From contig NZ_CP059557.1 in NCBI RefSeq assembly GCF_022828475.1, forward strand, positions 5,813,470-5,877,469: a DNA stretch of 64,000 nucleotides, given 5' to 3'. Below the pieces are notes generated by a model. That model did not search any database. It was not told the DNA's origin and saw nothing but the letters and a program-made list of their open reading frames with translations. Source of the DNA: Saccharopolyspora gloriosae (GTDB taxonomy: Bacteria; Actinomycetota; Actinomycetes; Mycobacteriales; Pseudonocardiaceae). Of this stretch, positions 18,608 to 29,318 are shown piece after piece (within the stretch, counting starts at the first letter, position 1; each line of letters opens with the position of its first letter). The translations under genes were made by a program, and so were the position numbers.

Positions 18608-19728
18608 ACGATCGTGCTCCCGTGGTGATCGCCGCCCGTCGCAGCCCGATCGGCGAGGTCGGCGGTGTGCTGCGGAACCTGACCGCCGAACGGCTCGCCG
18701 CGCCCGTGCTCGCTGCGGTGGTGGCCGACTCGGGGCTGGACGCGGTGGACGACGTGCTGCTGGGCAACGTGATGGGGCCTGGCGGGAATCCGGCTCGGGT
18801 GGCGGCGTTGCGCGCCGATTTCGGGTTCGAGGTGCCGGGCATGACGGTGGACCGGCAGTGCGCCAGCGGCCTCAGTTCGATCATCACGGCGGCCGCGATG
18901 CTGCGCGGCGGCGCCGGTGAGCGCTATCTGGCGGGTGGAGTGGAGAGCGCATCGACCGCGCCGTGGCGGGCGCATCGGCCGCGTTCGGCGGGTGAACCGC
19001 CGCGGTTCTACTCCCGCGCGCCGTTCGCGCCCGCCGATCTCGGTGATCCGGACATGGGGCCTGCCGCCGACCTCATCGCCGCCGAGGCCGGAGTGCGCCG
19101 CGAGCGGCAGGACGAGTTCGCGGCGCGCAGCCACGCCCGCGCTGTCGCTGCGCAGGACGCGGGCCGGTTCGACGCGGAACTGGTCGACGTGGGCGGCGGG
19201 CGCGACGAGCGGCCCCGGCGCGGATTCGGTGTGCAGCGGCTGGCGCGTTTCCCACCCGCGTTCACCTCCGACGGCACCGCGACGGCCGCGAACTCCTGCG
19301 GTGTCAGCGACGGAGCCGCGGCGGTGCTGATCACCACGGAGCGGGAGCGTCGCCTGCTGGGCGTGCCGGGGTTGCGCTTGGTCGCCGAGGCCACGACGGG
19401 CGTGGACCCGAATCGTCTCGGGCTGGGTGCGGTGCCCGCGCTGCGCCAGGTGCTGCGGAACCACCCGGCGCCGGAGCTCGTCGAGTTCACCGAGGCCTTC
19501 GCCGGACAGGTGCTGGCCTGCACCGACGCGGCCGGGATCGACGAGCGCAGCGTGAGCCTCGACGGCGGTGCCATCGCGCTCGGACACCCCTGGGGAGCGT
19601 CGGGCGCGGTCCTGGTGGTGCGATTGTTCAGCCGCATGGTGCGCGAGAACGGGCCGCGCACCGGGGTGGCCGCCCTGTCCTCCGGTGGCGGGCTGGGCGT
19701 GGCGACGGTGTGGGAGCGAGTGGATTGA
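18604..19728 (+). CDS. Thiolase-family protein lacking the second catalytic cysteine
   Basis: A 374-aa thiolase-fold protein. The nucleophile is Cys86 in VDRQCASGLSS, and the active-site His is His328 in GGAIALGHPWGASGA. The second catalytic Cys, normally CxGGG, is replaced by Ser359 (ALSSGGGLG), and the NEAFA loop reads TEAFA. It starts GTG 18604, overlapping the ligase stop by 4 bp, and ends overlapping the ATPase start. Thiolases cleave or form 3-oxoacyl-CoA. With these substitutions, activity may be altered towards condensation, decarboxylation or another reaction, or lost. Confidence 0.85.
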   Translation: MNDRAPVVIAARRSPIGEVGGVLRNLTAERLAAPVLAAVVADSGLDAVDDVLLGNVMGPGGNPARVAALRADFGFEVPGMTVDRQCASGLSSIITAAAMLRGGAGERYLAGGVESASTAPWRAHRPRSAGEPPRFYSRAPFAPADLGDPDMGPAADLIAAEAGVRRERQDEFAARSHARAVAAQDAGRFDAELVDVGGGRDERPRRGFGVQRLARFPPAFTSDGTATAANSCGVSDGAAAVLITTERERRLLGVPGLRLVAEATTGVDPNRLGLGAVPALRQVLRNHPAPELVEFTEAFAGQVLACTDAAGIDERSVSLDGGAIALGHPWGASGAVLVVRLFSRMVRENGPRTGVAALSSGGGLGVATVWERVD

Positions 19729-20399
19729 TCGAGTTCGAGGACATCGCGCACGCCTACGGCGAGCACTCGGTGCTGGACGGCGTCAACCTGCGGCTCGGTG
19801 AGAAGCGGGTCGCGTTCGTCGGCGCGAACGGCTCCGGCAAGTCCACGCTGGCACGCATGATCAACGGCCTGGTGGCGCCGACGAGCGGCCGGGTCCTGGT
19901 CGATGGGATCGACCCGGCGCGCGATGGACGGGCGGTGCGCAAGCGCGTCGGCTTCGTGTTCACCAACCCCGACAGCCAGATCGTGATGCCGACCGCGGGT
20001 GAGGACGTGGCGTTCTCGCTGCGCAGGCATGGCATCCGGAAGGCCGAGCGGGAACGCCGGGCCGCCGAGGTGCTGGCCCGGCACGGTCTGGCCGGTTACG
20101 CCGAACACCCGGCGCACCAGCTCTCCGGCGGGCAGAAGCAGCTGCTGGCGCTGTGCTCGATGCTGGTGCTGGAACCGGACGTGCTGGTCTGCGACGAGCC
20201 GACCACGTTGCTGGACCTGCGCAACAAGCGGCATTTCATGGAGCTGCTGCAGGAACTGCCGCAGCAGGTGGTGCTGGTGACCCACGATCTGCACTTGCTG
20301 GACGGGTTCGACCGGGTCGTGGTGCTCGACCAGGGCCGGATCGCGGCCGACGACGCGCCCGCCGCGGCGCTGTCGCACTACCGGGAGCTGATCGAGTGA
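19725..20399 (+). CDS. bioM: ECF transporter ATPase (BioM-like)
   Basis: ABC ATPase of the cobalt/biotin ECF class, about 224 aa. Walker A is GANGSGKSTLARM, Q-loop is TNPDSQIVMPTAGEDVAF, the ABC signature is LSGGQKQLLAL, Walker B is VLVCDEPTTLLD, and the switch His is in VTHDLH. The start is taken as TTG 19725, overlapping the thiolase TGA (TTGA) and beginning IEFEDIAHAYG. GTG 19710 is an in-frame alternative. The symbol follows the bioMNY naming, since BioY is in the same operon. Confidence 0.9.
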   Translation: MIEFEDIAHAYGEHSVLDGVNLRLGEKRVAFVGANGSGKSTLARMINGLVAPTSGRVLVDGIDPARDGRAVRKRVGFVFTNPDSQIVMPTAGEDVAFSLRRHGIRKAERERRAAEVLARHGLAGYAEHPAHQLSGGQKQLLALCSMLVLEPDVLVCDEPTTLLDLRNKRHFMELLQELPQQVVLVTHDLHLLDGFDRVVVLDQGRIAADDAPAAALSHYRELIE

Positions 20400-21001
20400 G
20401 CCTCATCGGCCTGTACGAGCCGGGTTCCAGCCCGGTGCACCGGACTGGAGCCGGGGCGAAGTTCGTGCTGCTGCTCGGCTTCGCGGTGTTGATCTTCTTG
20501 CTCGGTTCGCCGTTGTCGCTGGCCGTGGTCTCGGCGATCGTGGCCCTGGCCTACGTGCTCGCCCGGATTCCGCCACGGCGCTGCGTGCGGGCGTTCCGGT
20601 TGCTGCTGCCGCTGCTCGCGGTGATCTTCCTGTTGCAGTGGTGGATGCTCGGGCTCGATCAGGCTTCGGTGGTGACGCTGCGGCTGCTCGCCGCGATCGG
20701 CGCCGCCAACCTGTTCACCCTCACCACCCGCGTCGACGACCTGGTCACGGCGGTGGAGCGCGGGCTCTCGCCGCTGCGCCGGTTCGGTGTCCGGCCGGAA
20801 CGGGTGGGGTTGCTGGTGGGGCTCACCTTGCAGGCCGTGGCGGCGTTGTCGGCGATCGCGACCGAGACCCGCGAGGCGCAGCGCGCCCGCAGCGCCGAAC
20901 GTTCCGTGTCCGCGTTCGCCGTCCCGTTCCTGGTGCGCACCTTGCGCCACTCCGACGAGCTGGGCGAAGCTCTGGCGGCCCGCGGCGTCGGCGACGACTG
21001 A
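20396..21001 (+). CDS. bioN: ECF transporter T component (BioN-like)
   Basis: A 201-aa transmembrane EcfT protein with about four to five helices. The coupling motifs are ARIPPRRCVRAFR and the C-terminal ALAARGVG, a version of the A-R-G motif that contacts the ATPases. GTG 20396 overlaps the ATPase stop (GTGA). It completes the S, A and T set for biotin uptake in one transcript. Confidence 0.9.
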   Translation: MSLIGLYEPGSSPVHRTGAGAKFVLLLGFAVLIFLLGSPLSLAVVSAIVALAYVLARIPPRRCVRAFRLLLPLLAVIFLLQWWMLGLDQASVVTLRLLAAIGAANLFTLTTRVDDLVTAVERGLSPLRRFGVRPERVGLLVGLTLQAVAALSAIATETREAQRARSAERSVSAFAVPFLVRTLRHSDELGEALAARGVGDD

Positions 21002-21053
21002 ACGGGGCGATGAGTTCGATCCTTGCCTGCCGGTAGCGGGTCCGCTGCACAGA

Positions 21054-21917
21054 TCACTGCGCGGGGACGGGCGGGCCGCCGATGCCGAGCCGCTCGGCGT
21101 GGCGCGCGATGAATCCCCGCACCTCGTCGGCGGATTTGTCCGGCAGGCCCCAGATCGCCTCGGTGACGCCGCTGTCCTCCCACTCCGCGAGCGCTTCCGG
21201 GGTCGGCTTCCGGTTCGCCAGCACATGGATCTCCGGGGATCCGGACCTTCCCGCCTCCGCCCAAGCCGCGCGCAATCGTTCCGCGTTGGCGGGCACATCG
21301 GTGTCGGCGGGCGTGGTGATCCAGCCGTCGGCGTGCGCGGCGATCCAGGCGAACGTTTTCGGTCCCGCTCCCGCCCCGATCAGAATCGGGATCCGCGCGG
21401 GCTTCGGGAACGCCCACGAAGGCCCGAACCGGACGAATTCGCCGGAATACGACGCCTCTTCCTGCGTCCACAGCGCGCGCATCGCCTCGATGTACTCGCG
21501 CAGCGCGGTCCGCCGCCGAGGCGCGGGCACGTGGTGGTCGGCGAGCTCATCGGTGTTCCAGCCGAACCCGGCCCCGAGCACGACGCGGCCACCGGAGAGC
21601 CAGTCCAGCGAGGCGATGGTCTTGGCGAGCGTGATCGGATCCGACTCGACCGGCAGCGCCACCGCGGTGGCCAGCCGGATCCGCGTGGTCAGCGCCGCCG
21701 CCGCGCTCAGGCTCACCCAAGGGTCCAGCGTGCGCAGGTAGCGGTCGTCGGGCAGGTCGGCGCCGCCGGTGCCGGGGTGTGCGGCCGTGCGTTTGATCGG
21801 GATGTGGGTGTGCTCGGGGACGTAGAAGGTGTCGAAACCGGCCTGCTCGGCCGCCTGCGCGGCCGGTCCCGGTGTGATCCCGCGGTCGCTGGTGAACAGC
21901 ACGATGCCGTGTCGCAA
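21054..21917 (-). CDS. LLM-class F420-dependent oxidoreductase
   Basis: Luciferase-like monooxygenase fold, about 287 aa. LFTSDRGITPGPAAQAAEQA, FDTFYVPEHTHIP and GRVVLGAGFGWNTDEL with IPILIGAGAGPKTF are typical of F420-dependent oxidoreductases. The start is TTG 21917, with AGAGGAAA a few nt upstream; the long open frame further upstream is not coding. It is transcribed towards the bio operon and divergently from the TetR gene. The substrate is unknown. Confidence 0.85.
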   Translation of the reverse strand: MRHGIVLFTSDRGITPGPAAQAAEQAGFDTFYVPEHTHIPIKRTAAHPGTGGADLPDDRYLRTLDPWVSLSAAAALTTRIRLATAVALPVESDPITLAKTIASLDWLSGGRVVLGAGFGWNTDELADHHVPAPRRRTALREYIEAMRALWTQEEASYSGEFVRFGPSWAFPKPARIPILIGAGAGPKTFAWIAAHADGWITTPADTDVPANAERLRAAWAEAGRSGSPEIHVLANRKPTPEALAEWEDSGVTEAIWGLPDKSADEVRGFIARHAERLGIGGPPVPAQ

Positions 21918-22398
21918 GGGGTTTCCTCTCCGCGCCGCGGTTCGGCGAGCCCGCGGCGGCGATGCGTGGAAAGAACCTGGCTGAGATCGACGCTCCTCGC
22001 TGCGACCATCGACCCTAGCAAGCGTTTGGCCGAGACCCAAGGAGTCAGCGGGATTCCCTTGTCTGTCAAGAAAAAACCCCGATGGATACGACTCGCACCG
22101 GGCATGGAACGATCGTCCGATCCCCGCATCGGACGTGAACCGGCGGACTGAGCGGACGGGACCGTCACCTCTGGCGCATGCGGCGGCACGAGCGGCGTTG
22201 CCGGGATCGCCCTGAGCCGCCCAAGAGCAACCGGCCTCGCCGCCGGACTTTCGCGACGCAACGTCGCCGACGCTCTTGGGCGGCCTCGTGCGCTGGTGCC
22301 GCCGCCTCAGAGCGGACGACGCGATCTCGGTTTCACGGCCCAGACAGAATATTCCAGAACCCGGCATATCGGTCCGGGCCGGACGATATTTTGAAGGT
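21918..22398. other. Divergent intergenic region, 481 bp
   Basis: Lies between the F420-type oxidoreductase and TetR genes. It contains the 13-bp inverted repeat listed at 22216-22284 and an A/T-richer stretch with AATATT and GATATT just before the TetR start (22345-22393), a plausible promoter or operator. No open frame here has coding character. Confidence 0.6.
22216..22284. repeat. 13-bp perfect inverted repeat with 43-nt spacer
   Basis: GCCGCCCAAGAGC at 22216-22228 is exactly complementary to GCTCTTGGGCGGC at 22272-22284. It lies 115 bp upstream of the TetR start. It could fold into a long stem-loop or bind a looping protein. It is not related to repeat families A-C. Confidence 0.7.
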
Positions 22399-23076
22399 AT
22401 GACTGAGGTCGACCCGCCGAACCTGGTGCCCGAGCGCGGGCCGCGGCTACCGCCCGGCCCGCGTACCGAAGGGGCGTGGGAGCACCACCGCCGAAAGCTG
22501 CGGACCGGCACCTTGCGCGCGGTCGCCGCCAACGGCTACGAGCGCACGAAGGTCGCCGACATCGTCCGGGAAGCGCAGATCTCCCGGCGCACCTTCTACG
22601 AACACTTCGCCGACAAGCAGGAATGCTTCCTGGACGCCTACGAGGCCGCCACGGCGAGACTGATCGACGTGATCAACGACGCCGTGTGCGGCCAGTCCTA
22701 CGGGCATCGGCGGATGCTCAGCGGGATGGACGCCTACCTGCGCGTCGTCACCGGCGATCCCGATCTGGCTCGGGTGTTCCTCGTCGAGATCGTCCGCGTG
22801 GGGTCGGCGGGCATGCGCCGGCGCCGCGACGCGTACCGGCAGTGGGCCGAGATGCTCGCCCGCAACTCCCGGTCCCGGCCGGACTCGGCCGCCGCGGAGT
22901 TCACCGCGGCGCAATGGCAGTCCCTGCTCGCGTCGGTGAACGAACGAGTGCTGGTCGCCATCGAGGAAGAAGCGCTGGGCGATCTGCCCGAGCTGCGCAG
23001 GCAGATCCTCGACCTGCTCGACGCCGTCCTGAACGCGCACCGGACGAACCCCTCCGCACCGATGCCCACGATCTGA
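22399..23076 (+). CDS. TetR/AcrR-family transcriptional regulator
   Basis: A 225-aa repressor-type regulator. The N-terminal helix-turn-helix (residues ~30-77) reads TLRAVAANGYERTKVADIVR, then ISRRTFYEHFADKQECFLDAY. The C-terminal ligand-binding half (residues 85-220) is all-helical and not assignable to a ligand. The start is ATG 22399, and the frame upstream lacks coding features. It is divergent from the F420-type oxidoreductase, the likeliest target by position. Confidence 0.9.
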   Translation: MTEVDPPNLVPERGPRLPPGPRTEGAWEHHRRKLRTGTLRAVAANGYERTKVADIVREAQISRRTFYEHFADKQECFLDAYEAATARLIDVINDAVCGQSYGHRRMLSGMDAYLRVVTGDPDLARVFLVEIVRVGSAGMRRRRDAYRQWAEMLARNSRSRPDSAAAEFTAAQWQSLLASVNERVLVAIEEEALGDLPELRRQILDLLDAVLNAHRTNPSAPMPTI

Positions 23077-23141
23077 GCGGCGGATCACTTCGGAATGCGG
23101 GCCGGAACCTCAGCGGCTTCGCTCTGCACGCCCATCCGAGC

Positions 23142-23939
23142 TCACCTGGTTCCGGACGGGTCCGGCCACTGGGCGAGAACGGTGACGGTGCCCGGGTCGA
23201 TCTCGGTGAAACCCGCGTCCCGAACCGCCGCGACACCGTTGCGGCGCCAAGCGGTCTCCGCGTCATCGCCAGGCAGCAACCGTCGCCAAGTCGCCCCGTC
23301 GGCGACGCGGACCGAACACGGCAGACCGGCCGCCGACCACCGCGCCACCTCGTCAGCGCGCCCCTCCCCGTGCAGCAACGCCGCCAGGAACATCGTGGCG
23401 TGACCGACCTGAGCAGCGGATTTCCCCGCACTCATCGCCACATCCGGATTCAGCCACAGCGCCGGCGCCGACTCCGCAGGCGGGCCTGGCTCGTCCGCGT
23501 CGAGCTCGCTGCCGGAGATCTGCAGCCGCGTCAGCTCCTTCGGCATGTCCGCCACCCGCGACGGCAGGAACGCCCGCACCTCGGCGCCGTCCACCTCCAC
23601 CGTGCGGCCCGGCAACTCCTGCACCGCCGCCCAATGCGCGCCCCGCGCCCGCCGCGAGACCTTGCGGATGCGACCGGAGGTCCAGTGGTGCACCGACTCG
23701 TGCCATTCGCCGCCGGGCTCAGCCCGCTCGTCCAGGCACACCGCGAGCGCGGCCGCCGCCGCTGCCTCCAGCAACGCCGAACGCCGCGGCGGCTCGGCGC
23801 GTTCGATGCGCAGCACCATCGGCATCAGCACGACCTGCTCGGGATCCTCGTCCGAGGTGTCCGCGGTCAACTCCGTCGGCATCGCCAGCCAAGACGCGTA
23901 CCGGGTCAGCAAGGGATTCAGCACAGCGGCATCAAGCAC
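23142..23939 (-). CDS. Peptidyl-tRNA hydrolase PTH2-domain protein
   Basis: A 265-aa protein whose C-terminal half (residues ~150-265) resembles archaeal/eukaryotic-type Pth2. Matching features are MSAGKSAAQVGHATMFLA, where PTH2 proteins have GKxAAQxxHA, and a C-terminal IDPGTVTVLAQWPD. The N-terminal half (residues 1-140) is an actinobacteria-specific helical region of unknown role. GTG 23939 begins VLDAAVLNPLLTRYASWL. A true tRNA-recycling role is uncertain, since bacteria use the unrelated Pth1. Two family A repeats lie directly upstream. Confidence 0.75.
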   Translation of the reverse strand: MLDAAVLNPLLTRYASWLAMPTELTADTSDEDPEQVVLMPMVLRIERAEPPRRSALLEAAAAAALAVCLDERAEPGGEWHESVHHWTSGRIRKVSRRARGAHWAAVQELPGRTVEVDGAEVRAFLPSRVADMPKELTRLQISGSELDADEPGPPAESAPALWLNPDVAMSAGKSAAQVGHATMFLAALLHGEGRADEVARWSAAGLPCSVRVADGATWRRLLPGDDAETAWRRNGVAAVRDAGFTEIDPGTVTVLAQWPDPSGTR

Positions 23940-24017
23940 ACCCCGATTATCCCCGCACCACCCACCGCACCCCCGCCCCCGGCGAAGGGAATCGCTCACA
24001 CCTCGAACCAGGCCGGA

Positions 24018-24064
24018 GTGAACGGACCGTTCGTCCAATGCCGTTGGACGAACGGTCCGCTCAC
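24018..24064. repeat. Family A 47-bp dyad, copy A6
   Basis: Loop TGCCG; outer end GCTCAC. Lies in the 386-bp gap between the divergent PTH2 and P450 genes. Confidence 0.95.
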
Positions 24065-24136
24065 TCCGAAACCGAACCACCCCCGCACCGGCGCACCGCA
24101 ACCCCCGCACCGACCGCGCGGCGGGACTCGATGGGA

Positions 24137-24183
24137 GTGAACGGACCGTTCGTCCAGTGGGATTGGGCGAACGGTCCGTTCAC
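24137..24183. repeat. Family A 47-bp dyad, copy A7
   Basis: Left arm ends CCAG instead of CCAA, loop TGGGA, right arm TTGGGCGAACGG. About 140 bp upstream of the P450 start. Confidence 0.95.
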
Positions 24184-24325
24184 TCCGCTCCGGACGGGTG
24201 GGCGAACGACGCGTCCGAACGGAGCGCGAGCTTCACCCCGACGCTGGTCACCGGACGTCTCGTGATCACCGCATGATGGGTGCGCGCCACCACGGCGCGC
24301 GGGAACGACGTAACGGAGCCGATCG

Positions 24326-25561
24326 ATGGAACCCTCCACCTGCCCGTATCCGCTCGATCCCACCGGGAGCGAACTGCACGCGGAGGCGGCGCGGCTCAGC
24401 GCGCGGGGTGCCGCGACCCGCGTGTCGCTGCCCGGCGAGGTGGAGGCGTGGCTGGTCACCGACCCGGAAGTGCTCCGCTCCCTGTTCGCCGACCCTCGCG
24501 TTTCCAAGGACCCGCACCGGCATTGGCCCGGGTACCGCGACCTGCCGCCGGACTGGCCGCTGCACACCTGGGTCTCGATGCGGAACATGTTCAACTCGCA
24601 CGGCGCCGATCACCGGAGGCTGCGAGCACTGATCGCGCCTGCGTTCACCACGCGACGCATCCGCGGCCTGCGCCCGCACATCGAGCGGATCACCGCGGGC
24701 CTGCTCGACGAGGTCGCCGCCGCGCGACCGGGGGTCGCGATCGACCTGCGCGAGCACTTCGCGAACCCGCTGCCCGTCGCGGTGATCAGCTCGCTGCTCG
24801 GCATCACCGACCGCGACGCCCTGGACGAGATGCGCCGGCTCGTGGAGACGTTCTTCAGCACCACGACGTCACCGGAGCAGATGGTGGCCGGGATGGAGAC
24901 CCTGTACCGGTTGTTCGGCGAGCACGTCGCGTCGTGCCGGCGGAACCCGGGCGATGACCTGACCAGCGATCTGCTGGCGATGCGGGACGAGGACGGCACG
25001 CGCCTGTCGGACGGTGAGCTGACCGACACCCTGATGCTGATGTTCTCGGCGGGCCACGAGACGACCGTGAACCTGCTCGGACACGCCATCGCCGAACTGC
25101 TCACCGAACCTCGGCATCTGGCCGGGCTCCGAGCGGGCGAGCTGAGCTGGGACGCCGTCGTCGAAGAAACCTTGCGCTGGCAACCACCGCTCGCGAATTT
25201 GCCGCTGCGCTTCGCCACCGAGGACGTCGCGCTGCCCGGTGGCGGCACGATCCGGGCAGGCGAACCGATCGTGGCGGGCCTGCTCGCGGCCAACCGGCAC
25301 CCCGCGCACTACCCCGACGGGGACCTCTTCGACCCGGCCCGCGCCGATACCGCGCACCTCAGCTTCGGCCACGGCGTGCACTTCTGCGTCGGCTCCCAGC
25401 TCGCCCGCCTGGAAGCCCGCATCGCGTTGTCCGCGCTGTTCGACCGCTTCCCCCGGCTGACCGCGGCGTTCAGCGAACTGGAGCAACGACCGTCGTTCAT
25501 CTCCAACGGCCACGTCGACCTGTTCGCGATCCCGACCCCCGAAGCAGCCGGGGCGGAGTGA
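24326..25561 (+). CDS. Cytochrome P450
   Basis: A 411-aa soluble bacterial P450. The I-helix oxygen-binding motif is FSAGHETTVNLLGH, the ExxR motif is EETLRWQPP, and the haem-binding loop is FGHGVHFCVGSQLAR with Cys354. No ferredoxin or ferredoxin reductase gene is adjacent, so redox partners must be elsewhere. It is flanked by family A repeats on both sides; the downstream copy A8 begins one base before the TGA, so the repeat supplies the stop codon. The substrate is unknown; the overall look is of CYP107-like hydroxylases. Confidence 0.93.
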   Translation: MEPSTCPYPLDPTGSELHAEAARLSARGAATRVSLPGEVEAWLVTDPEVLRSLFADPRVSKDPHRHWPGYRDLPPDWPLHTWVSMRNMFNSHGADHRRLRALIAPAFTTRRIRGLRPHIERITAGLLDEVAAARPGVAIDLREHFANPLPVAVISSLLGITDRDALDEMRRLVETFFSTTTSPEQMVAGMETLYRLFGEHVASCRRNPGDDLTSDLLAMRDEDGTRLSDGELTDTLMLMFSAGHETTVNLLGHAIAELLTEPRHLAGLRAGELSWDAVVEETLRWQPPLANLPLRFATEDVALPGGGTIRAGEPIVAGLLAANRHPAHYPDGDLFDPARADTAHLSFGHGVHFCVGSQLARLEARIALSALFDRFPRLTAAFSELEQRPSFISNGHVDLFAIPTPEAAGAE

Positions 25562-25604
25562 ACGGACCGTTCGTCCAATGAGATCGGACGAACGGTCCGT
25601 TCAC
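25558..25604. repeat. Family A 47-bp dyad, copy A8 (contains P450 stop codon)
   Basis: Loop TGAGA, right arm TCGGACGAACGG. The TGA in its leading GTGAAC is the P450 termination codon. It lies between the P450 gene and the convergent SRPBCC gene. Confidence 0.95.
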
Positions 25605-25631
25605 TCCGAAAAAGCTGCGGTGCGCGGCTCG

Positions 25632-26087
25632 CTACGCCTCGGCGACCGTCTTCAGGCGGCGGAGGGTCTGCTCCATTCCAGTGCGGAAGATGTCGGCGAA
25701 CTTCTCGCGGCCACCGGTGAGCTTGTAGAGCGGCCGCAACATCCCGTGCTTCGTCCGCGAGGTGTCCCGCTGCTCGGTGACCAGCGTCCCGGTGCCGTCC
25801 GCGGTGAGCAGGTAGCGCCACACCGTGTTGTGCAGCGTCGTGCGGAACGTGAACTCACGCCCTCGCTCGGCCCGCTCCACCACGTTCGGAGTCGGGATCC
25901 CGGGCTTGTTGAACCCGATGAACCGCGCCCCCGCCACCGGTTCCCGGACGCGGCCGCGCCACGTGCAGCGGGCCAGGTTCGGGCTCCACTCCGGCATCCG
26001 GGTGATGTCGGAGAGCAGGTCCCAGATCTGTTCCGGCGTCGCCTCGATGCGCAGCGACACTTCGTCCACTTCGGCCTGCCCGGTCAT
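25632..26087 (-). CDS. SRPBCC / polyketide cyclase-like protein
   Basis: A 151-aa START/SRPBCC-fold protein. VSLRIEATPEQIWDLLSDIT begins the domain, followed by MPEWSPNLARCTW and GARFIGFNKPG and ending in a long C-terminal helix (MEQTLRRLKTVAEA). Such proteins bind hydrophobic small molecules and include cyclases and dehydratases, but many are uncharacterised. It converges on the P450 gene with a family A repeat between, so a functional link is possible but unproven. Confidence 0.85.
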   Translation of the reverse strand: MTGQAEVDEVSLRIEATPEQIWDLLSDITRMPEWSPNLARCTWRGRVREPVAGARFIGFNKPGIPTPNVVERAERGREFTFRTTLHNTVWRYLLTADGTGTLVTEQRDTSRTKHGMLRPLYKLTGGREKFADIFRTGMEQTLRRLKTVAEA

Positions 26088-26158
26088 GTTCGCTCCCACT
26101 GCCCTGTCGTGATCACTTACCGGAACGTCAACGACCGCGGGCCGGTCACCGTTGCGCC

Positions 26159-27505
<1,347 letters not shown>

Positions 27506-27542
27506 CTAGCGCGCACATCACGTTGCGCTCGCGGTGAGCGAC

Positions 27543-29318
27543 CTACTTCTCGGTGGCGTCGCGGTCCCCGCCCTGTTCCGGCGGGACCACCGCCTGCGCC
27601 GCCTTCTCGGACGGAGCGGCGTGCGCGAGCGACTTACCGGTGAGTCCGATGTGAGCTTCGAGGCGCATCCGGTCCGCGACGTGCGGGTAGTGCAGCTCGA
27701 AGGCCGGGCGCTCGGAACGGATCCGGGGCAGCTCGGTGAAGTTGTGCCGCGGCGGCGGGCAGGACGTGGCCCACTCCAGGGAGTTGCCGTAGCCCCACGG
27801 GTCGTCGACGTTCACGATCTCGCCATAGCGGTAGCTCTTGAACACGTTCCACAGGAACGGCAGCATCGAGGCGCCGAGGATGAACGCACCCACCGAGGAC
27901 AGCATGTTCAGCGCGGTGAACCCGTCCGATTCCAGGTAGTCCGCGTACCGGCGGACCATGCCCTCGTTGCCCAGCCAGTGCTGCACCAGGAACGTGGTGT
28001 GGAAGCCGATGAACGTCAGCCAGAAGTGGATCTTCCCGAGGCGCTCGTCCATCATCCGGCCGGTCATCTTCGGGAACCAGAAGTAGATGCCCGCGAAGGT
28101 CGCGAACACGATCGTGCCGTAGAGCACGTAGTGGAAGTGCGCCACCACGAAGTACGTGTCCGAGACGTGGAAGTCGATCGGCGGCGCGGCCAGCAGCACG
28201 CCGGTCAGACCGCCGAACAGGAACGTCACCAGGAACCCGACGCTGAACAGCATCGGCGTCTCGAACGTCAACTGGCCGCGCCACATGGTGCCGATCCAGT
28301 TGAAGAACTTCATGCCCGTCGGAATGGCGATGAGGAACGTGGTGAACGAGAAGAACGGCAGCAGCACCGCGCCGGTCGCGTACATGTGGTGCGCCCACAC
28401 GACGATCGACAGCGCCGCGATGCCCAGCGTCGCGTACACCAGGCCGGTGTAGCCGAACAGCGGCTTGCGGCTGAACACCGGGAAGATCTCCGAGACGATG
28501 CCGAAGAACGGCAGCGCGACGATGTAGACCTCGGGGTGCCCGAAGAACCAGAACAGGTGCTGCCACAGGATGACGCCGCCGTTGGCGGGGTCGAAGACGT
28601 GGGCGCCGAGCTGCCGGTCCGCCAGCAGGCCCATGAGGGCCGCGGTCAGGATCGGGAAGGCCATCAGGATCAGCACGCTCGTCACCAGGATGTTCCAGGT
28701 GAAGATCGGCATCCGCCACATCGTCATGCCCGGTGCGCGCAGGCAGACCACGGTAGTGATCATGTTGACCGCACCGAGGATCGTGCCCAGACCGGACACT
28801 GCCAGGCCGGCGACCCAGAAGTCCGCGCCGTGCCCCGGCGAGTGCAGGGCGTCCGAGAGCGGGGTGTAGGCGAACCACCCGAAGTCCGCGGCACCGCCCG
28901 GCAGCAGGAACCCGCTGACGACCACGATCCCGCCGAACAGGTAGAGCCAGTAGCCGAACGCGTTCAACCGCGGGAACGCGACGTCCGGCGAACCGATCTG
29001 CAGCGGCAGGATGTAGTTCGCGAAGCCGAACAGGATCGGCGTCGCGTACAGCAGCAGCATGATCGTGCCGTGCATCGTGAACAGCTGGTTGTACTGCTCC
29101 TGGGACAGGAACTGCATCCCGGGAACGGCCAGCTCCCCGCGGATCAGCATCGCCATCAGCCCGCCCACGATGAAGAAGGCGATCGAGGTGACGAGGTAGA
29201 GGATGCCGATCTGCTTGTGGTCGGTGGTGCGGAACATCCGCGCCAGGAACGAACCCTTGACCGTTTGCCGCGCCGGATAGGGGCGCGTGGCTATCGGCTG
29301 TGGCGCGACGGCCGTCAC
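27543..29318 (-). CDS. ctaD: Cytochrome c oxidase subunit I (aa3 type)
   Basis: A 591-aa haem-copper oxidase core subunit with 12 predicted transmembrane helices. It carries the haem a and a3/CuB ligand regions [32 protein letters not shown] and [11 protein letters not shown] (adjacent His pair). [12 protein letters not shown] marks the a3/a ligands of helix X. GTG 29318 is preceded by GGAGG. It reduces oxygen to water with proton pumping; the other subunits are elsewhere. Confidence 0.96.
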   Translation of the reverse strand: MTAVAPQPIATRPYPARQTVKGSFLARMFRTTDHKQIGILYLVTSIAFFIVGGLMAMLIRGELAVPGMQFLSQEQYNQLFTMHGTIMLLLYATPILFGFANYILPLQIGSPDVAFPRLNAFGYWLYLFGGIVVVSGFLLPGGAADFGWFAYTPLSDALHSPGHGADFWVAGLAVSGLGTILGAVNMITTVVCLRAPGMTMWRMPIFTWNILVTSVLILMAFPILTAALMGLLADRQLGAHVFDPANGGVILWQHLFWFFGHPEVYIVALPFFGIVSEIFPVFSRKPLFGYTGLVYATLGIAALSIVVWAHHMYATGAVLLPFFSFTTFLIAIPTGMKFFNWIGTMWRGQLTFETPMLFSVGFLVTFLFGGLTGVLLAAPPIDFHVSDTYFVVAHFHYVLYGTIVFATFAGIYFWFPKMTGRMMDERLGKIHFWLTFIGFHTTFLVQHWLGNEGMVRRYADYLESDGFTALNMLSSVGAFILGASMLPFLWNVFKSYRYGEIVNVDDPWGYGNSLEWATSCPPPRHNFTELPRIRSERPAFELHYPHVADRMRLEAHIGLTGKSLAHAAPSEKAAQAVVPPEQGGDRDATEK

